Shown here piece after piece: positions 1-4,869 of a stretch of 7,566 nt of DNA. The notes under the pieces are model-generated. The model was not told the origin of the DNA and made no database searches. It saw nothing but the letters and a program-made list of their open reading frames with translations. Within the stretch, counting starts at the first letter, position 1. The number at the start of each line of letters is the position of its first letter. This stretch comes from Pseudolabrys sp. (lineage in GTDB: Bacteria > Pseudomonadota > Alphaproteobacteria > Rhizobiales > Xanthobacteraceae), in assembly GCA_029945495.1 (NCBI GenBank), contig JAQSCR010000614.1, positions 1 through 7,566 on the forward strand, read 5' to 3'. The translations under genes and the position numbers were made by a program.

Positions 1-120
1 ATCAATACCGAGACACGCAAGCACCGAAGCACTCAGGCCGAGATCATCGCCCAATGCTTCCAGCGCGAGCCGGTTGTTCACCGGCAATTGAATTTCCAGG
101 AGCGCTGTCTTGTTGCCCAT
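1..120 (-). CDS. Partial phage-cassette protein, N-terminus only
   Basis: The minus strand has an ATG at 120-118 followed by 40 open codons that run off the left edge of the window. The visible protein starts MGNKTALLEIQLPVNNRLAL and continues with a leucine/alanine-rich amphipathic stretch ending LACLGID. A purine-rich, Shine-Dalgarno-like GGAAGGGG lies about 10 bases before the ATG. It begins 22 bases after the stop of the preceding leftward gene, so it is probably the next gene of the same operon. The family is not recognised; an RHH-like or coiled N-terminal domain is possible, but 40 residues are too few to say. The reading frame is well supported by context and spacing, the function not at all. 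Confidence 0.5.
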   Translation of the reverse strand, partial: MGNKTALLEIQLPVNNRLALEALGDDLGLSASVLACLGID

Positions 121-142
121 TGGATCAAAGCCCCTTCCCGAA

Positions 143-424
143 TTACGACAGCGCCGTCAGACGCGACTCATTCCAGAGGGCGAGCACGTCCTGCTCCGTA
201 AGCGCGTCTTGTATTTTGCAGTTAGGACCGCCGATCTCATTCGCCCGCTCTCCGGCCAGCGTCAGCCAGCGGCCAATGTGCGCCCTGAGCTTTGGTTGGT
301 CTGCGAGAATGAGTAGTGCGGCACTCTTCTCATTCTCCGCTTCGGCCGGCCACGGAAATTCCATGAGCGGTAAATTGTGTTCGATCCACCAATCGGGATC
401 GCAGAGTTTCAGTAGGGTCGCCAT
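143..424 (-). CDS. Small hypothetical phage protein, 93 aa
   Basis: A 93-residue protein starting MATLLKLCDPDWWIEHNLPL. I chose the ATG at 424-422 over longer upstream starts because it overlaps the TAA stop of the preceding gene as TAATG, a normal arrangement for translational coupling. A longer frame upstream would read antisense-like, arginine-rich sequence inside the previous gene. The N-terminal third is rich in Trp, Pro and acidic residues (DWWIEH at residues 11-16, EFPWPAE at 22-28). The rest looks helical. There is no signal peptide, membrane segment or known catalytic motif. Its place directly after a probable internal virion protein suggests a morphogenesis or accessory virion role, but that is inference from context only. 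Confidence 0.6.
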   Translation of the reverse strand: MATLLKLCDPDWWIEHNLPLMEFPWPAEAENEKSAALLILADQPKLRAHIGRWLTLAGERANEIGGPNCKIQDALTEQDVLALWNESRLTALS

Positions 425-1020
425 TAGAAACCTGACCCGATGAACAGCGACGCGATGCCGGCGGCGGCCTTGATCCCGCCGGTTATCCATCCATTGCGCT
501 CGGCGTCGCCTGCCATGCTCTCCTCCTCGCTCGCCGCATAGCGAGCTGTGGTGGCCATGGTCGAGTAGGCTTTCGACTGCTCATCAAAACCGGCCTCGGT
601 AATGAGCCCTTGCTGCCCAACGATCTGATGCGTGAGGGCACCCTGCGCCGCGCCCATGCGCAGGATATCCAGCCCGCTGCCGCTCATCTGAAAGCCTGCG
701 CCAGCGACATCGGCCTCCGTCCGTCCGAGGCCAAGATATGTTTCGCGCTCTGTCTGCATTTCTTTAACTGCTGTCGACTGCTTCGTGAACTCCGAGTTTT
801 GCGCCGCAAGTATCGAGGCAAGATCATAGTTCGTCGCCTCGGCTAGATCGCCCTGCGCTTTGAGTTTTAGCCCGCGCCCCGTCGCCTGACCGCCGAGAAT
901 GTCCCCAACCGCGCCAGCGAGGTTGCTCACATTTGAAGCCCCGTAACTTGGCTTACTCAAGCCAAGCGAACTTCTTTTTGTGTCGGGGTTAATCCAATTG
1001 CCTAAGATGTCGGTTGCCAT
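424..1020 (-). CDS. Putative phage internal virion (core/ejection) protein, T7 gp14-like
   Basis: A 198-residue protein. The start MATDILGNW (ATG at 1020-1018) is preferred over a 241-residue frame because the extra N-terminus overlaps the upstream gene and is low-quality arginine-rich sequence. A GGGA lies 8-10 bases before this ATG. The composition is alanine-, glycine- and glutamine-rich with long predicted helices. Residues 118-160 carry the pattern LDILRMGAAQGALT followed by GQQGLITEAGFDEQS, which resembles internal virion proteins of T7-like podoviruses. The C-terminus (residues 177-198) is a small Gly/Ala-rich hydrophobic tail, ITGGIKAAAGIASLFIGSGF. T7 gp14 has 196 residues, a close length match. 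Such proteins are ejected with the DNA and help form the channel through the cell envelope. The assignment rests on recalled pattern, length and position, not on an alignment. A generic phage structural protein is the alternative. Its stop overlaps the next gene's start. Confidence 0.55.
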   Translation of the reverse strand: MATDILGNWINPDTKRSSLGLSKPSYGASNVSNLAGAVGDILGGQATGRGLKLKAQGDLAEATNYDLASILAAQNSEFTKQSTAVKEMQTERETYLGLGRTEADVAGAGFQMSGSGLDILRMGAAQGALTHQIVGQQGLITEAGFDEQSKAYSTMATTARYAASEEESMAGDAERNGWITGGIKAAAGIASLFIGSGF

Positions 1021-1031
1021 CTGTTCGGTCC

Positions 1032-1322
1032 CTATCTGCCGGCTGACGGGATGGCGCGCCGGCGTGAGTAATGCTGCTGCACGATCTGCGTCGCGTCGGG
1101 ATCCACCTCGACCCGAAGCCGTAAGCCGAGCGACCAGAGCAATTGCCACAAACTCTCGTTGACGACCGTTCGGACTTGACCGGGGCCAAGAATTTTTGAG
1201 GCATAGCCGGCCGTGAATCCGGCAACGTCGTCGATTTGCATGCGCGTCGACTGTAGCTCTACCGCACGCGAGCGCGTGATCTCTAGCAACTCGATTTTGC
1301 TGCGGACGATGGCGCCGGTCAT
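1032..1322 (-). CDS. Small HTH-like protein, 96 aa
   Basis: The start is the ATG at 1322-1320, which overlaps the TGA of the preceding gene as ATGA. It encodes 96 residues beginning MTGAIVRSKIELLEITRSRA. Residues 15-48 (ITRSRAVELQ, then MQIDDVAGFTAGYASKILGPG) look like a small helix-turn-helix: a helix, a second helix starting at DDVAGF, and a recognition-type helix at AGYASKILG. Residues 57-75 (SLWQLLWSLGLRLRVEVD) form a helix and strand, followed by a basic tail SRRR. Small HTH-like proteins of this shape are common, and usually uncharacterised, in rhizobial prophages. Its location inside a structural cassette is odd for a repressor, so it could instead be a DNA-packaging or late-regulation accessory. 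The stop lies 11 bases before the start of the internal-virion-like gene. Confidence 0.6.
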   Translation of the reverse strand: MTGAIVRSKIELLEITRSRAVELQSTRMQIDDVAGFTAGYASKILGPGQVRTVVNESLWQLLWSLGLRLRVEVDPDATQIVQQHYSRRRAIPSAGR

Positions 1323-1573
1323 GCTAGGGGTCCGTCGACAAGTGCGGCACACGCCCGCAGACGCAGGGCCAGCGGCGCATCGGCGCCAGCAATTTTCTCG
1401 ACCGCCATCAGCAGCGCTGCCGCATCAGGATTAGTGTCGGCCTCACCATCGAGCGCGCGCAGCGCGCCTTCCATCAAATCCGCGACGCGATCGCCCGCGC
1501 GCGGGTGAGATCGAAGGTCGCCCACGATCTTCTCGATCCGTGACGACAGCCGCGCCGTAAAGTGAATCGCCAT
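1319..1573 (-). CDS. Small hypothetical helical protein, 84 aa
   Basis: This is the first gene of the leftmost leftward cassette, starting MAIHFTARLSSRIEKIVGDL (ATG at 1573-1571). GGGA about 9 bases before the ATG is a modest ribosome binding site. The protein is alanine- and leucine-rich and predicted almost entirely helical, with two probable helical hairpins (residues 8-45 and 49-80). It has no Cys-based metal site, membrane segment or recognised motif. Its stop overlaps the next gene's start by four bases (ATGA), so the two are probably translated together. Upstream lie two perfect short palindromes at 1610-1621 and 1626-1638 that could be operators for this cassette. The function is unknown. 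Confidence 0.6.
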   Translation of the reverse strand: MAIHFTARLSSRIEKIVGDLRSHPRAGDRVADLMEGALRALDGEADTNPDAAALLMAVEKIAGADAPLALRLRACAALVDGPLA

Positions 1574-1609
1574 TTCGGTATCCCGTTTAGTGGAGGAAAT
1601 TTACTCGCG

Positions 1610-1638
1610 TCGAACTTTCGAGCAACGCACTCAGTGCG
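1610..1638. promoter_or_regulatory. Pair of perfect short palindromes upstream of the leftward cassette
   Basis: TCGAA-CT-TTCGA (1610-1621) is followed four bases later by CGCACT-C-AGTGCG (1626-1638). Both arms match perfectly in each case. They lie 37-65 bases upstream of the ATG at 1573, where a dimeric regulator controlling the cassette would bind. The role is inferred from symmetry and position only. Confidence 0.35.
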
Positions 1639-1802
1639 CTACAACTCACAGGGACCGGAATTCCAAAATCGAGGCCCGGCCAAAATTTTCAAAGGCTGCC
1701 GCGAAAGCGAGAGGACACCTCATAGATAACGCGAGCGCTGGAACTCGGGGGTACCCCACCCACCCGCCGGGTACATTTGGTGCCAGGCTGCTGTGTTGCG
1801 CG

Positions 1803-1838
1803 GCGATCAGCATTCGCAAAGCGATCGGCATCCGCGAG
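1803..1838. repeat. Imperfect 18-bp tandem repeat, two copies
   Basis: The copies are GCGATCAGCATTCGCAAA (1803-1820) and GCGATCGGCATCCGCGAG (1821-1838), 14 of 18 positions identical. All four differences are A/G or T/C transitions. Head-to-tail repeats of about 18 bp resemble iterons or regulator arrays, but two copies alone are weak evidence. Confidence 0.5.
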
Positions 1839-1862
1839 ACCGGCAAGGCCGGCGGTGCGAGC

Positions 1863-1885
1863 GGTAACAATGGTAACGACGTTAC
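1863..1885. promoter_or_regulatory. Cluster of GTAAC half-sites with a perfect hyphenated palindrome
   Basis: GGTAAC occurs at 1863-1868 and 1872-1877, spaced 9 bp. The second copy forms the arm of GTAACG-A-CGTTAC (1873-1885). Three half-sites in 23 bp look like an operator or replication-initiator binding site. The binding protein is unknown. Confidence 0.35.
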
Positions 1886-1895
1886 TAAACACGTG

Positions 1896-1942
1896 GTGCG
1901 CAACGGGTGTTGGGCCCAAGCTTGGGTCCGGTGCACCCGCAC
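1896..1942. repeat. Large nested inverted repeat (possible cruciform or RNA hairpin)
   Basis: The core is the perfect 12-bp palindrome CCCAAGCTTGGG (1915-1926), extended to GGGCCCAAGCTTGGGTCC (1912-1929) with one G/T mismatch per side. Outside it GGTG (1906-1909) pairs with CACC (1934-1937) and GTGCG (1896-1900) pairs with CGCAC (1938-1942). No T-run follows on either strand, so it is not a typical intrinsic terminator. Confidence 0.55.
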
Positions 1943-2158
1943 AAACACATATGGTGCTGAAACGACAATGCTTTATTGGTCGAAAGCACCGGTTTGATCC
2001 TTCGGTGCCGTTCAATGAGGTATCAGGCGCGGTCGTGACCCTCGACCGATCGCACACGATATTTTTTGTTACCTCGTGTGAGACACGATAAAGGTCTTTC
2101 GCCTGCTCTGCTTTATTCATCTTCCACCTCGTCTATGCCGCAAAATCGTTCTTCCGAG

Positions 2159-2177
2159 CGGGCCGTCGCGTGGCCCG
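2159..2177. repeat. Hairpin CGGGCC-7-GGCCCG
   Basis: CGGGCC (2159-2164) and GGCCCG (2172-2177) are perfect complements around a 7-nt loop. The same 6-7-6 geometry occurs at 2030-2048 (CGGTCG / CGACCG). Neither is followed by a clear T-run. The role is unknown; both lie in the gap downstream of the leftward early operon. Confidence 0.45.
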
Positions 2178-2228
2178 TCAGGGCCAAAGCAAAGGCCCCG
2201 AGGCCTAGCTTGTGGCACTAGGGGGTGT

Positions 2229-2356
2229 GGGGGTTCAGGCGCCCCCCTTTCATGCCCCTTCACGCCACTTCAGGCCCCCCCTTCAAGCGGGGGTTAGCGC
2301 CCCCTTCAAGCGGGGGTTCAGGCCTTTTGATCGAGGTTCAGGCCCCTTCAGGCCCC
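2229..2356. repeat. TTCAGGCCCC repeat cluster with two tandem 23-bp hairpin repeats
   Basis: Two 23-bp units lie head to tail, at 2277-2299 and 2300-2322. Each starts CCCCCTTCAAGCGGGGGTT, a 5-bp C/G stem around a 7-nt loop. Around them the decamer TTCAGGCCCC or close variants recurs (2268, 2317, 2337 and 2347, with related TTCATGCCCC and TTCACGCCAC at 2249-2268), and GGGGGTTCAGGCGCCCCC at 2229-2246 forms another hairpin. The last copies encode the C-terminus of the RepA-like ATPase gene, and the rest lies just after its stop. This may be an origin-type iteron cluster or an intercluster RNA-structure block. The sequence pattern is direct observation; the role is inference. Confidence 0.6.
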
Positions 2357-3867
2357 TCCGATGAGGACATTGGTTCTGTCCGCACAAGCTTCCGCTTGTC
2401 GTCAGATGGCTTGCCGTCCGGCACCACTTTGATCACGCCACGCTGAAGTAGCCGCTCCATAGCGGATGCGTACGCGGCTTTGGCTACGCCTTTGCCAGTT
2501 GGGTGGTCCGCAAACACATGGGCTGCGCCTGATCGCGAAGTCGTCTCGCGAACGGGGCGGCCCTGCGCGGTGAACATGTCCAGCATCTGAAGAAACCGTG
2601 TGTCGATCTCCATCTCAGCAGCGCCGGAAAGCGCCTTTGGTTCGTAATGCGTCACCACCTGTACGTAGTCATCCGGGAGGTCGTCATTTCCATTGCCGAG
2701 CGATTCCCCAACCATCTTCCGCCATACGGCCTTGGTGGCAGGCGGCTGCATGTTGGCCTTGCCGTTATCAACGCGGAAATAGAACGACACTTGATCCGAC
2801 GGAACGCCCACTGCCTGCGCATCGGCGCTTGCCATTCGATTGAGTACACGGGCGGATCGCACCGCGCCGATCACCGAAACTGCACCGCGGGTGTCTTCGA
2901 TGCTGCGGGCATCCTGCCCTGGCTGCCCCTTGCGAAGGTGATGCACAAGCTCAACACAGGCATTTGCCCGTTCGGCAATGGCGCCGAATGCCTTCTTCAC
3001 GAGGTGGTCCATACCGCCGTTATCATTCTCCGGGATATTGTGGCACGACACGAGCGGGTCAAATATCGCCACATCGATTTCCAGCGACCTGAGCGCTGAG
3101 CCAAGATGGGCCACCATCTCGTCGTCGATAAGCGGCCCACGCGGCCCGGGCGAAGCGAGATTGAGAGGTTTGTCTCTGCCGCTGTCGAGATACAACCGGC
3201 CGCCGATGTCAGATTCCGTGATCTCGTAATGCAGCATGATCGCCGCAACGCGCCGTGTGAGCTCGTCGATCGGGTCTTCTCCGTTCCAGTACCAAACGCG
3301 CAGCGGCCTGCGTACGGGCGCGCCCAAAAGAGGGCGACCGCTCGCCTGGGCAACGGCCTCAACCAGGTCGAGGCTGCTCTTGCCCATGCCGCCGGCGCCG
3401 ACGGTGCACGTCACGTAGCGCCGAATGTAGTGGCGATCATATAGCCATTCGCGCGGGGGAATAGTTCTAGGGTCCCGCCAGCCATAGGGCGTCGGTGTGA
3501 TCAACTTTGTGGCCTTTGGCGCGCCGGACTGGTTGGTCACAGGAATCCATGCGACTTCAAGCGCAAGATGTTGATTATCATGATGTTCGTCATGATCGGC
3601 CCGGCCGTCAGGCGCGCCAAAAGCGTCCATGTCGTCCACCAGAGGTGCGCCGTTATCCGTCGGCACATCGTCAGATGGCGGAATCCCTTCATCGCTGGTG
3701 ATTGTCGCAGGCACCGCGGGCGCGGCTCGCGTGCGCGCCTGGGCGGCAAGCCAACTTGTTTTCATGGAGTTGCGGTTGTTTGGCCCTTTGTAGACAGGGT
3801 CCTTATTCCACGGCGCGTCCGGGTCGTTGGCGTCGAGTTGCGAAAAATCGGTGGTCACGGTCAGCAT
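2338..3867 (-). CDS. RepA-like RecA-fold replicative ATPase/helicase
   Basis: A 509-residue protein with a RecA-type ATPase core of the AAA_25/RepA hexameric helicase kind. Walker A is GAGGMGKSS (residues 157-165). A VWYWNGED segment (191-198) supplies the usual acidic residue of this family. Walker B is DVAIFD (265-270). The C-terminal core motif is VELVHHLRKG (305-314), followed by a TRGAVSVIGAVRSAR segment (326-340) that may carry the arginine finger. Residues 20-127 form a long, probably disordered extension with a His/Asp-rich patch DHDEHHDNQH (91-100). The C-terminal 110 residues look like a winged-helix-type region. Family members unwind DNA during plasmid or phage replication. It is the last gene of the early operon and overlaps the 76-aa gene by seven bases (ATGCTGA). 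The start has GGGGG upstream. A DNA-repair or recombination RecA-like ATPase is the alternative. Confidence 0.85.
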   Translation of the reverse strand: MLTVTTDFSQLDANDPDAPWNKDPVYKGPNNRNSMKTSWLAAQARTRAAPAVPATITSDEGIPPSDDVPTDNGAPLVDDMDAFGAPDGRADHDEHHDNQHLALEVAWIPVTNQSGAPKATKLITPTPYGWRDPRTIPPREWLYDRHYIRRYVTCTVGAGGMGKSSLDLVEAVAQASGRPLLGAPVRRPLRVWYWNGEDPIDELTRRVAAIMLHYEITESDIGGRLYLDSGRDKPLNLASPGPRGPLIDDEMVAHLGSALRSLEIDVAIFDPLVSCHNIPENDNGGMDHLVKKAFGAIAERANACVELVHHLRKGQPGQDARSIEDTRGAVSVIGAVRSARVLNRMASADAQAVGVPSDQVSFYFRVDNGKANMQPPATKAVWRKMVGESLGNGNDDLPDDYVQVVTHYEPKALSGAAEMEIDTRFLQMLDMFTAQGRPVRETTSRSGAAHVFADHPTGKGVAKAAYASAMERLLQRGVIKVVPDGKPSDDKRKLVRTEPMSSSEGPEGA

Positions 3868-4091
3868 CCGGCGCCCCCGATCGCGAGCGCAATTGCCGCT
3901 TGAATTTCATCTTGGCCGTAGGCGGCGATTAACCCGTCGCGCGCTGCCGACGCTTGCAGATCATCGGCAGCGCCCGGCACGGTCTTGAGGCAAGCATCGA
4001 TGAGGTCGCCTTGGACGCTAGCCCGCAATGCCCAGCACCGAAGCGCATGACCGAGGCGCTGTTCGTCTTGCAGATCGAGGGCGGCGCTCAT
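3861..4091 (-). CDS. Small hypothetical early protein, 76 aa
   Basis: The start MSAALDLQDEQRLGHALRCW uses the ATG at 4091-4089, which overlaps the TGA of the PC4-like gene as ATGA. A longer 107-residue frame would read back into that gene and is Gly/Arg-rich, so the short version is preferred. The protein is helical and alanine-rich, with a mildly hydrophobic C-terminus (AAIALAIGGAGC) that looks too short for a membrane anchor. It contains three Cys residues (19, 34 and 76) without metal-site spacing. It is sandwiched between a ssDNA-binding protein and a replicative ATPase with overlapping codons on both sides. A replication accessory, for example a loader-like adaptor, is conceivable but unsupported by motif. 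Confidence 0.65.
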   Translation of the reverse strand: MSAALDLQDEQRLGHALRCWALRASVQGDLIDACLKTVPGAADDLQASAARDGLIAAYGQDEIQAAIALAIGGAGC

Positions 4092-4423
4092 TTGGCCGCC
4101 CCATCGATCAACCCCAATTCGATGGCCGTCTCGACCGCCTTGGCTATTTCCTTCGCCAGCCGCGGCAGATGCGAGACCATGCACGCAAAGCCCTTGGCTG
4201 GTTTCAGCACGCCGCGGTCGGACATGAAGGTGCGCAAGTCGAAAATGTTGGCACCCTCGTAGGTCTTGAGAGTAATCGTGATTGCGGCGCCGCTCCGGTT
4301 TTTCGACCAGCGCGCCAAAATGAGCGGCGCGTCGAGCGTCACGCGATCTGCCTGAGATTTACGATCGGTCTTGCGGTAACCGCGCTTGTGCGTTGTGGAT
4401 GATCTATTTGCTGCGTTAGTCAT
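4088..4423 (-). CDS. PC4/p15-like single-stranded DNA-binding protein
   Basis: 111 residues. The start at ATG 4423-4421 has GAGAG about 5 bases upstream. After a basic disordered N-terminus (residues 1-27, RKTDRKSQ) comes a PC4-type fold: strands at ILARWSKNRSGAAITITLKTYEG (35-57), then NIFDLRTFMSDRGVLKPAKG (59-78), then a strand FACMVSHLP and a long helix RLAKEIAKAVETAIELG (88-104). The I-D-R-hydrophobic pattern, the GVLKP-KG turn and the final long helix are the hallmarks of the transcriptional coactivator p15/PC4 family. Those proteins form dimers that bind single-stranded or melted DNA. In this operon it probably coats ssDNA for the downstream RepA-like ATPase or acts on transcription. 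It begins 84 bases after the HTH gene's stop, with a rightward-oriented terminator structure in between, and overlaps the next gene. Confidence 0.75.
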   Translation of the reverse strand: MTNAANRSSTTHKRGYRKTDRKSQADRVTLDAPLILARWSKNRSGAAITITLKTYEGANIFDLRTFMSDRGVLKPAKGFACMVSHLPRLAKEIAKAVETAIELGLIDGAAK

Positions 4424-4469
4424 GTGTCTCTCGGGCAAACGTTGCCGCCTAATCCGCGGCGATCAACTC

Positions 4470-4499
4470 AACCTCGGCGGTGACACGCCGGGGTTTTTT
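4470..4499 (+). terminator. Rho-independent terminator in the rightward orientation
   Basis: AACCTCGGCG (4470-4479), a 6-nt loop and CGCCGGGGTT (4486-4495) give a ten-pair stem with one G-U, followed by TTTTTT (4494-4499). The T-run follows the stem only on the plus strand, so it stops rightward transcripts. It lies inside the leftward early operon, between the HTH and PC4-like genes, where no rightward gene ends. Confidence 0.65.
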
Positions 4500-4507
4500 C
4501 GTTCGCG

Positions 4508-4726
4508 CTAGGCGCCGTTGAGAAGACGTTCCAGAGCCACACGGGCAACGAGCAGCCGCCGGCCGATCTTCACGGTTGGAAGCGTCCGTTCGCGCGCGGC
4601 GGCATAGCCGGACGCCCGGGATATTCCCAAGACCTTCGCCGCTTCCTCGACTGTCAGCGTGGTTCTGTCTGCAAATTCAGCCGGCAAGATGCTGCGGGCG
4701 GCAAATCCGTTGGCAATGTCTGTCAT
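4508..4726 (-). CDS. AlpA/excisionase-like HTH DNA-binding protein
   Basis: 72 residues. Residues 22-71 are a typical MerR-like/excisionase-type (HTH_17) domain: TTLTVEEAAKVLGISRASGYAAARERTLPTVKIGRRLLVARVALERLL. The helix-turn-helix covers 26-45, the beta wing 49-60 (LPTVKIGRRLLV), and a final helix follows. The first 20 residues are a short unstructured leader. It is the first gene of the leftward early operon, directly behind the head-on promoter pair, and lies across that control region from the RHH/integrase operon. By analogy with P2 Cox and AlpA-type proteins, I infer a role as excisionase and/or repressor of the rightward promoter. The site before the ATG is weak (ACGGGC). An early transcription regulator without recombination role is the alternative. 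Confidence 0.8.
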   Translation of the reverse strand: MTDIANGFAARSILPAEFADRTTLTVEEAAKVLGISRASGYAAARERTLPTVKIGRRLLVARVALERLLNGA

Positions 4727-4757
4727 GTGTGTGCCCGTTCGGTTTGGTGTATTCGTG

Positions 4758-4787
4758 TTGACATTGGGCCCGAACGCGGCTTACAAT
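4758..4787 (+). promoter_or_regulatory. Rightward sigma70-type promoter for the RHH-integrase operon
   Basis: A perfect TTGACA (4758-4763), 18-bp spacer and TACAAT (4782-4787) predict a start near 4794 and a leader of about 76 bases before the ATG at 4870. ATAGG-C-CCTAT (4786-4796) overlaps the end of the -10 and the start point and is a candidate operator. GGCCC recurs at 4767 and 4789, 22 bp apart. The promoter faces the leftward promoter head-on. Confidence 0.75.
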
Positions 4788-4803
4788 AGGCCCTATAGAT
4801 CGT

Positions 4804-4833
4804 CTTATATTGCGTGTGTAGGGGTTATGTCAA
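4804..4833 (-). promoter_or_regulatory. Leftward sigma70-type promoter for the early operon
   Basis: On the minus strand a perfect TTGACA (4833-4828), 18-bp spacer and TATAAG (4809-4804) predict a start near 4797, reading the HTH gene at 4726 after about 70 bases. Its predicted start is within a few bases of the rightward promoter's, so the two promoters should compete for polymerase. Confidence 0.75.
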
Positions 4834-4869
4834 GCAACTATCTTTCGTTCCCAGTGCCAAGAGGTATTT

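Larger units (their letters stand above)
1574..2337. other. 764-bp gene-free, palindrome-rich region between the two leftward gene clusters
   Basis: No open frame here looks like a protein. The frames that exist are rich in Cys, Arg and Pro and overlap one another on both strands. The stretch instead holds many symmetric elements: TCGAA-CT-TTCGA at 1610-1621, CGCACT-C-AGTGCG at 1626-1638, GGAATTCC at 1657-1664, GGGGTACCCC at 1748-1757, an 18-bp tandem repeat at 1803-1838, GTAACG-A-CGTTAC at 1873-1885, and a large nested inverted repeat at 1896-1942. Further right are hairpins with 7-nt loops at 2030-2048 and 2159-2177, and the tandem hairpin repeats at 2277-2322. The position between an early/replication operon and a structural cassette suits a late promoter, operators, an intercluster terminator or an origin. 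I see no convincing sigma70 promoter for the 1573 gene. Confidence 0.6.

Noticed and set aside
54..443. Rightward 129-codon open frame opposite the leftmost genes
   Set aside because: Its product is Ser/Cys/Pro-rich and lies antisense to two leftward genes that have overlapping start/stop signals; typical shadow frame in high-GC DNA.
1646..1948. Leftward 100-codon frame with a hydrophobic N-terminal half
   Set aside because: Pro/Leu/Ala-rich content without a coherent signal peptide, and no supporting ribosome site; it overlaps another unlikely frame.
1590..2091. Rightward frames of 104 and 135 codons in the gap
   Set aside because: They are mutually overlapping, rich in Arg, Ala and Cys, lack a ribosome binding site, and read through the palindromes at 1873-1942.
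2277..2322. Possible CRISPR array
   Set aside because: Only two units with no spacers between them (head-to-tail 23-bp repeats) and no cas genes in the window.
2598..3903. Several rightward open frames of 60-150 codons opposite the RepA-like ATPase gene
   Set aside because: The minus strand there encodes a full ATPase with Walker A and B motifs; the rightward frames show no motifs, no ribosome sites and antisense composition.
4423..4438. Longer start (TTG at 4438) for the PC4-like protein
   Set aside because: It adds only five residues; the ATG at 4423 has a better-placed GAGAG and is the simpler choice.
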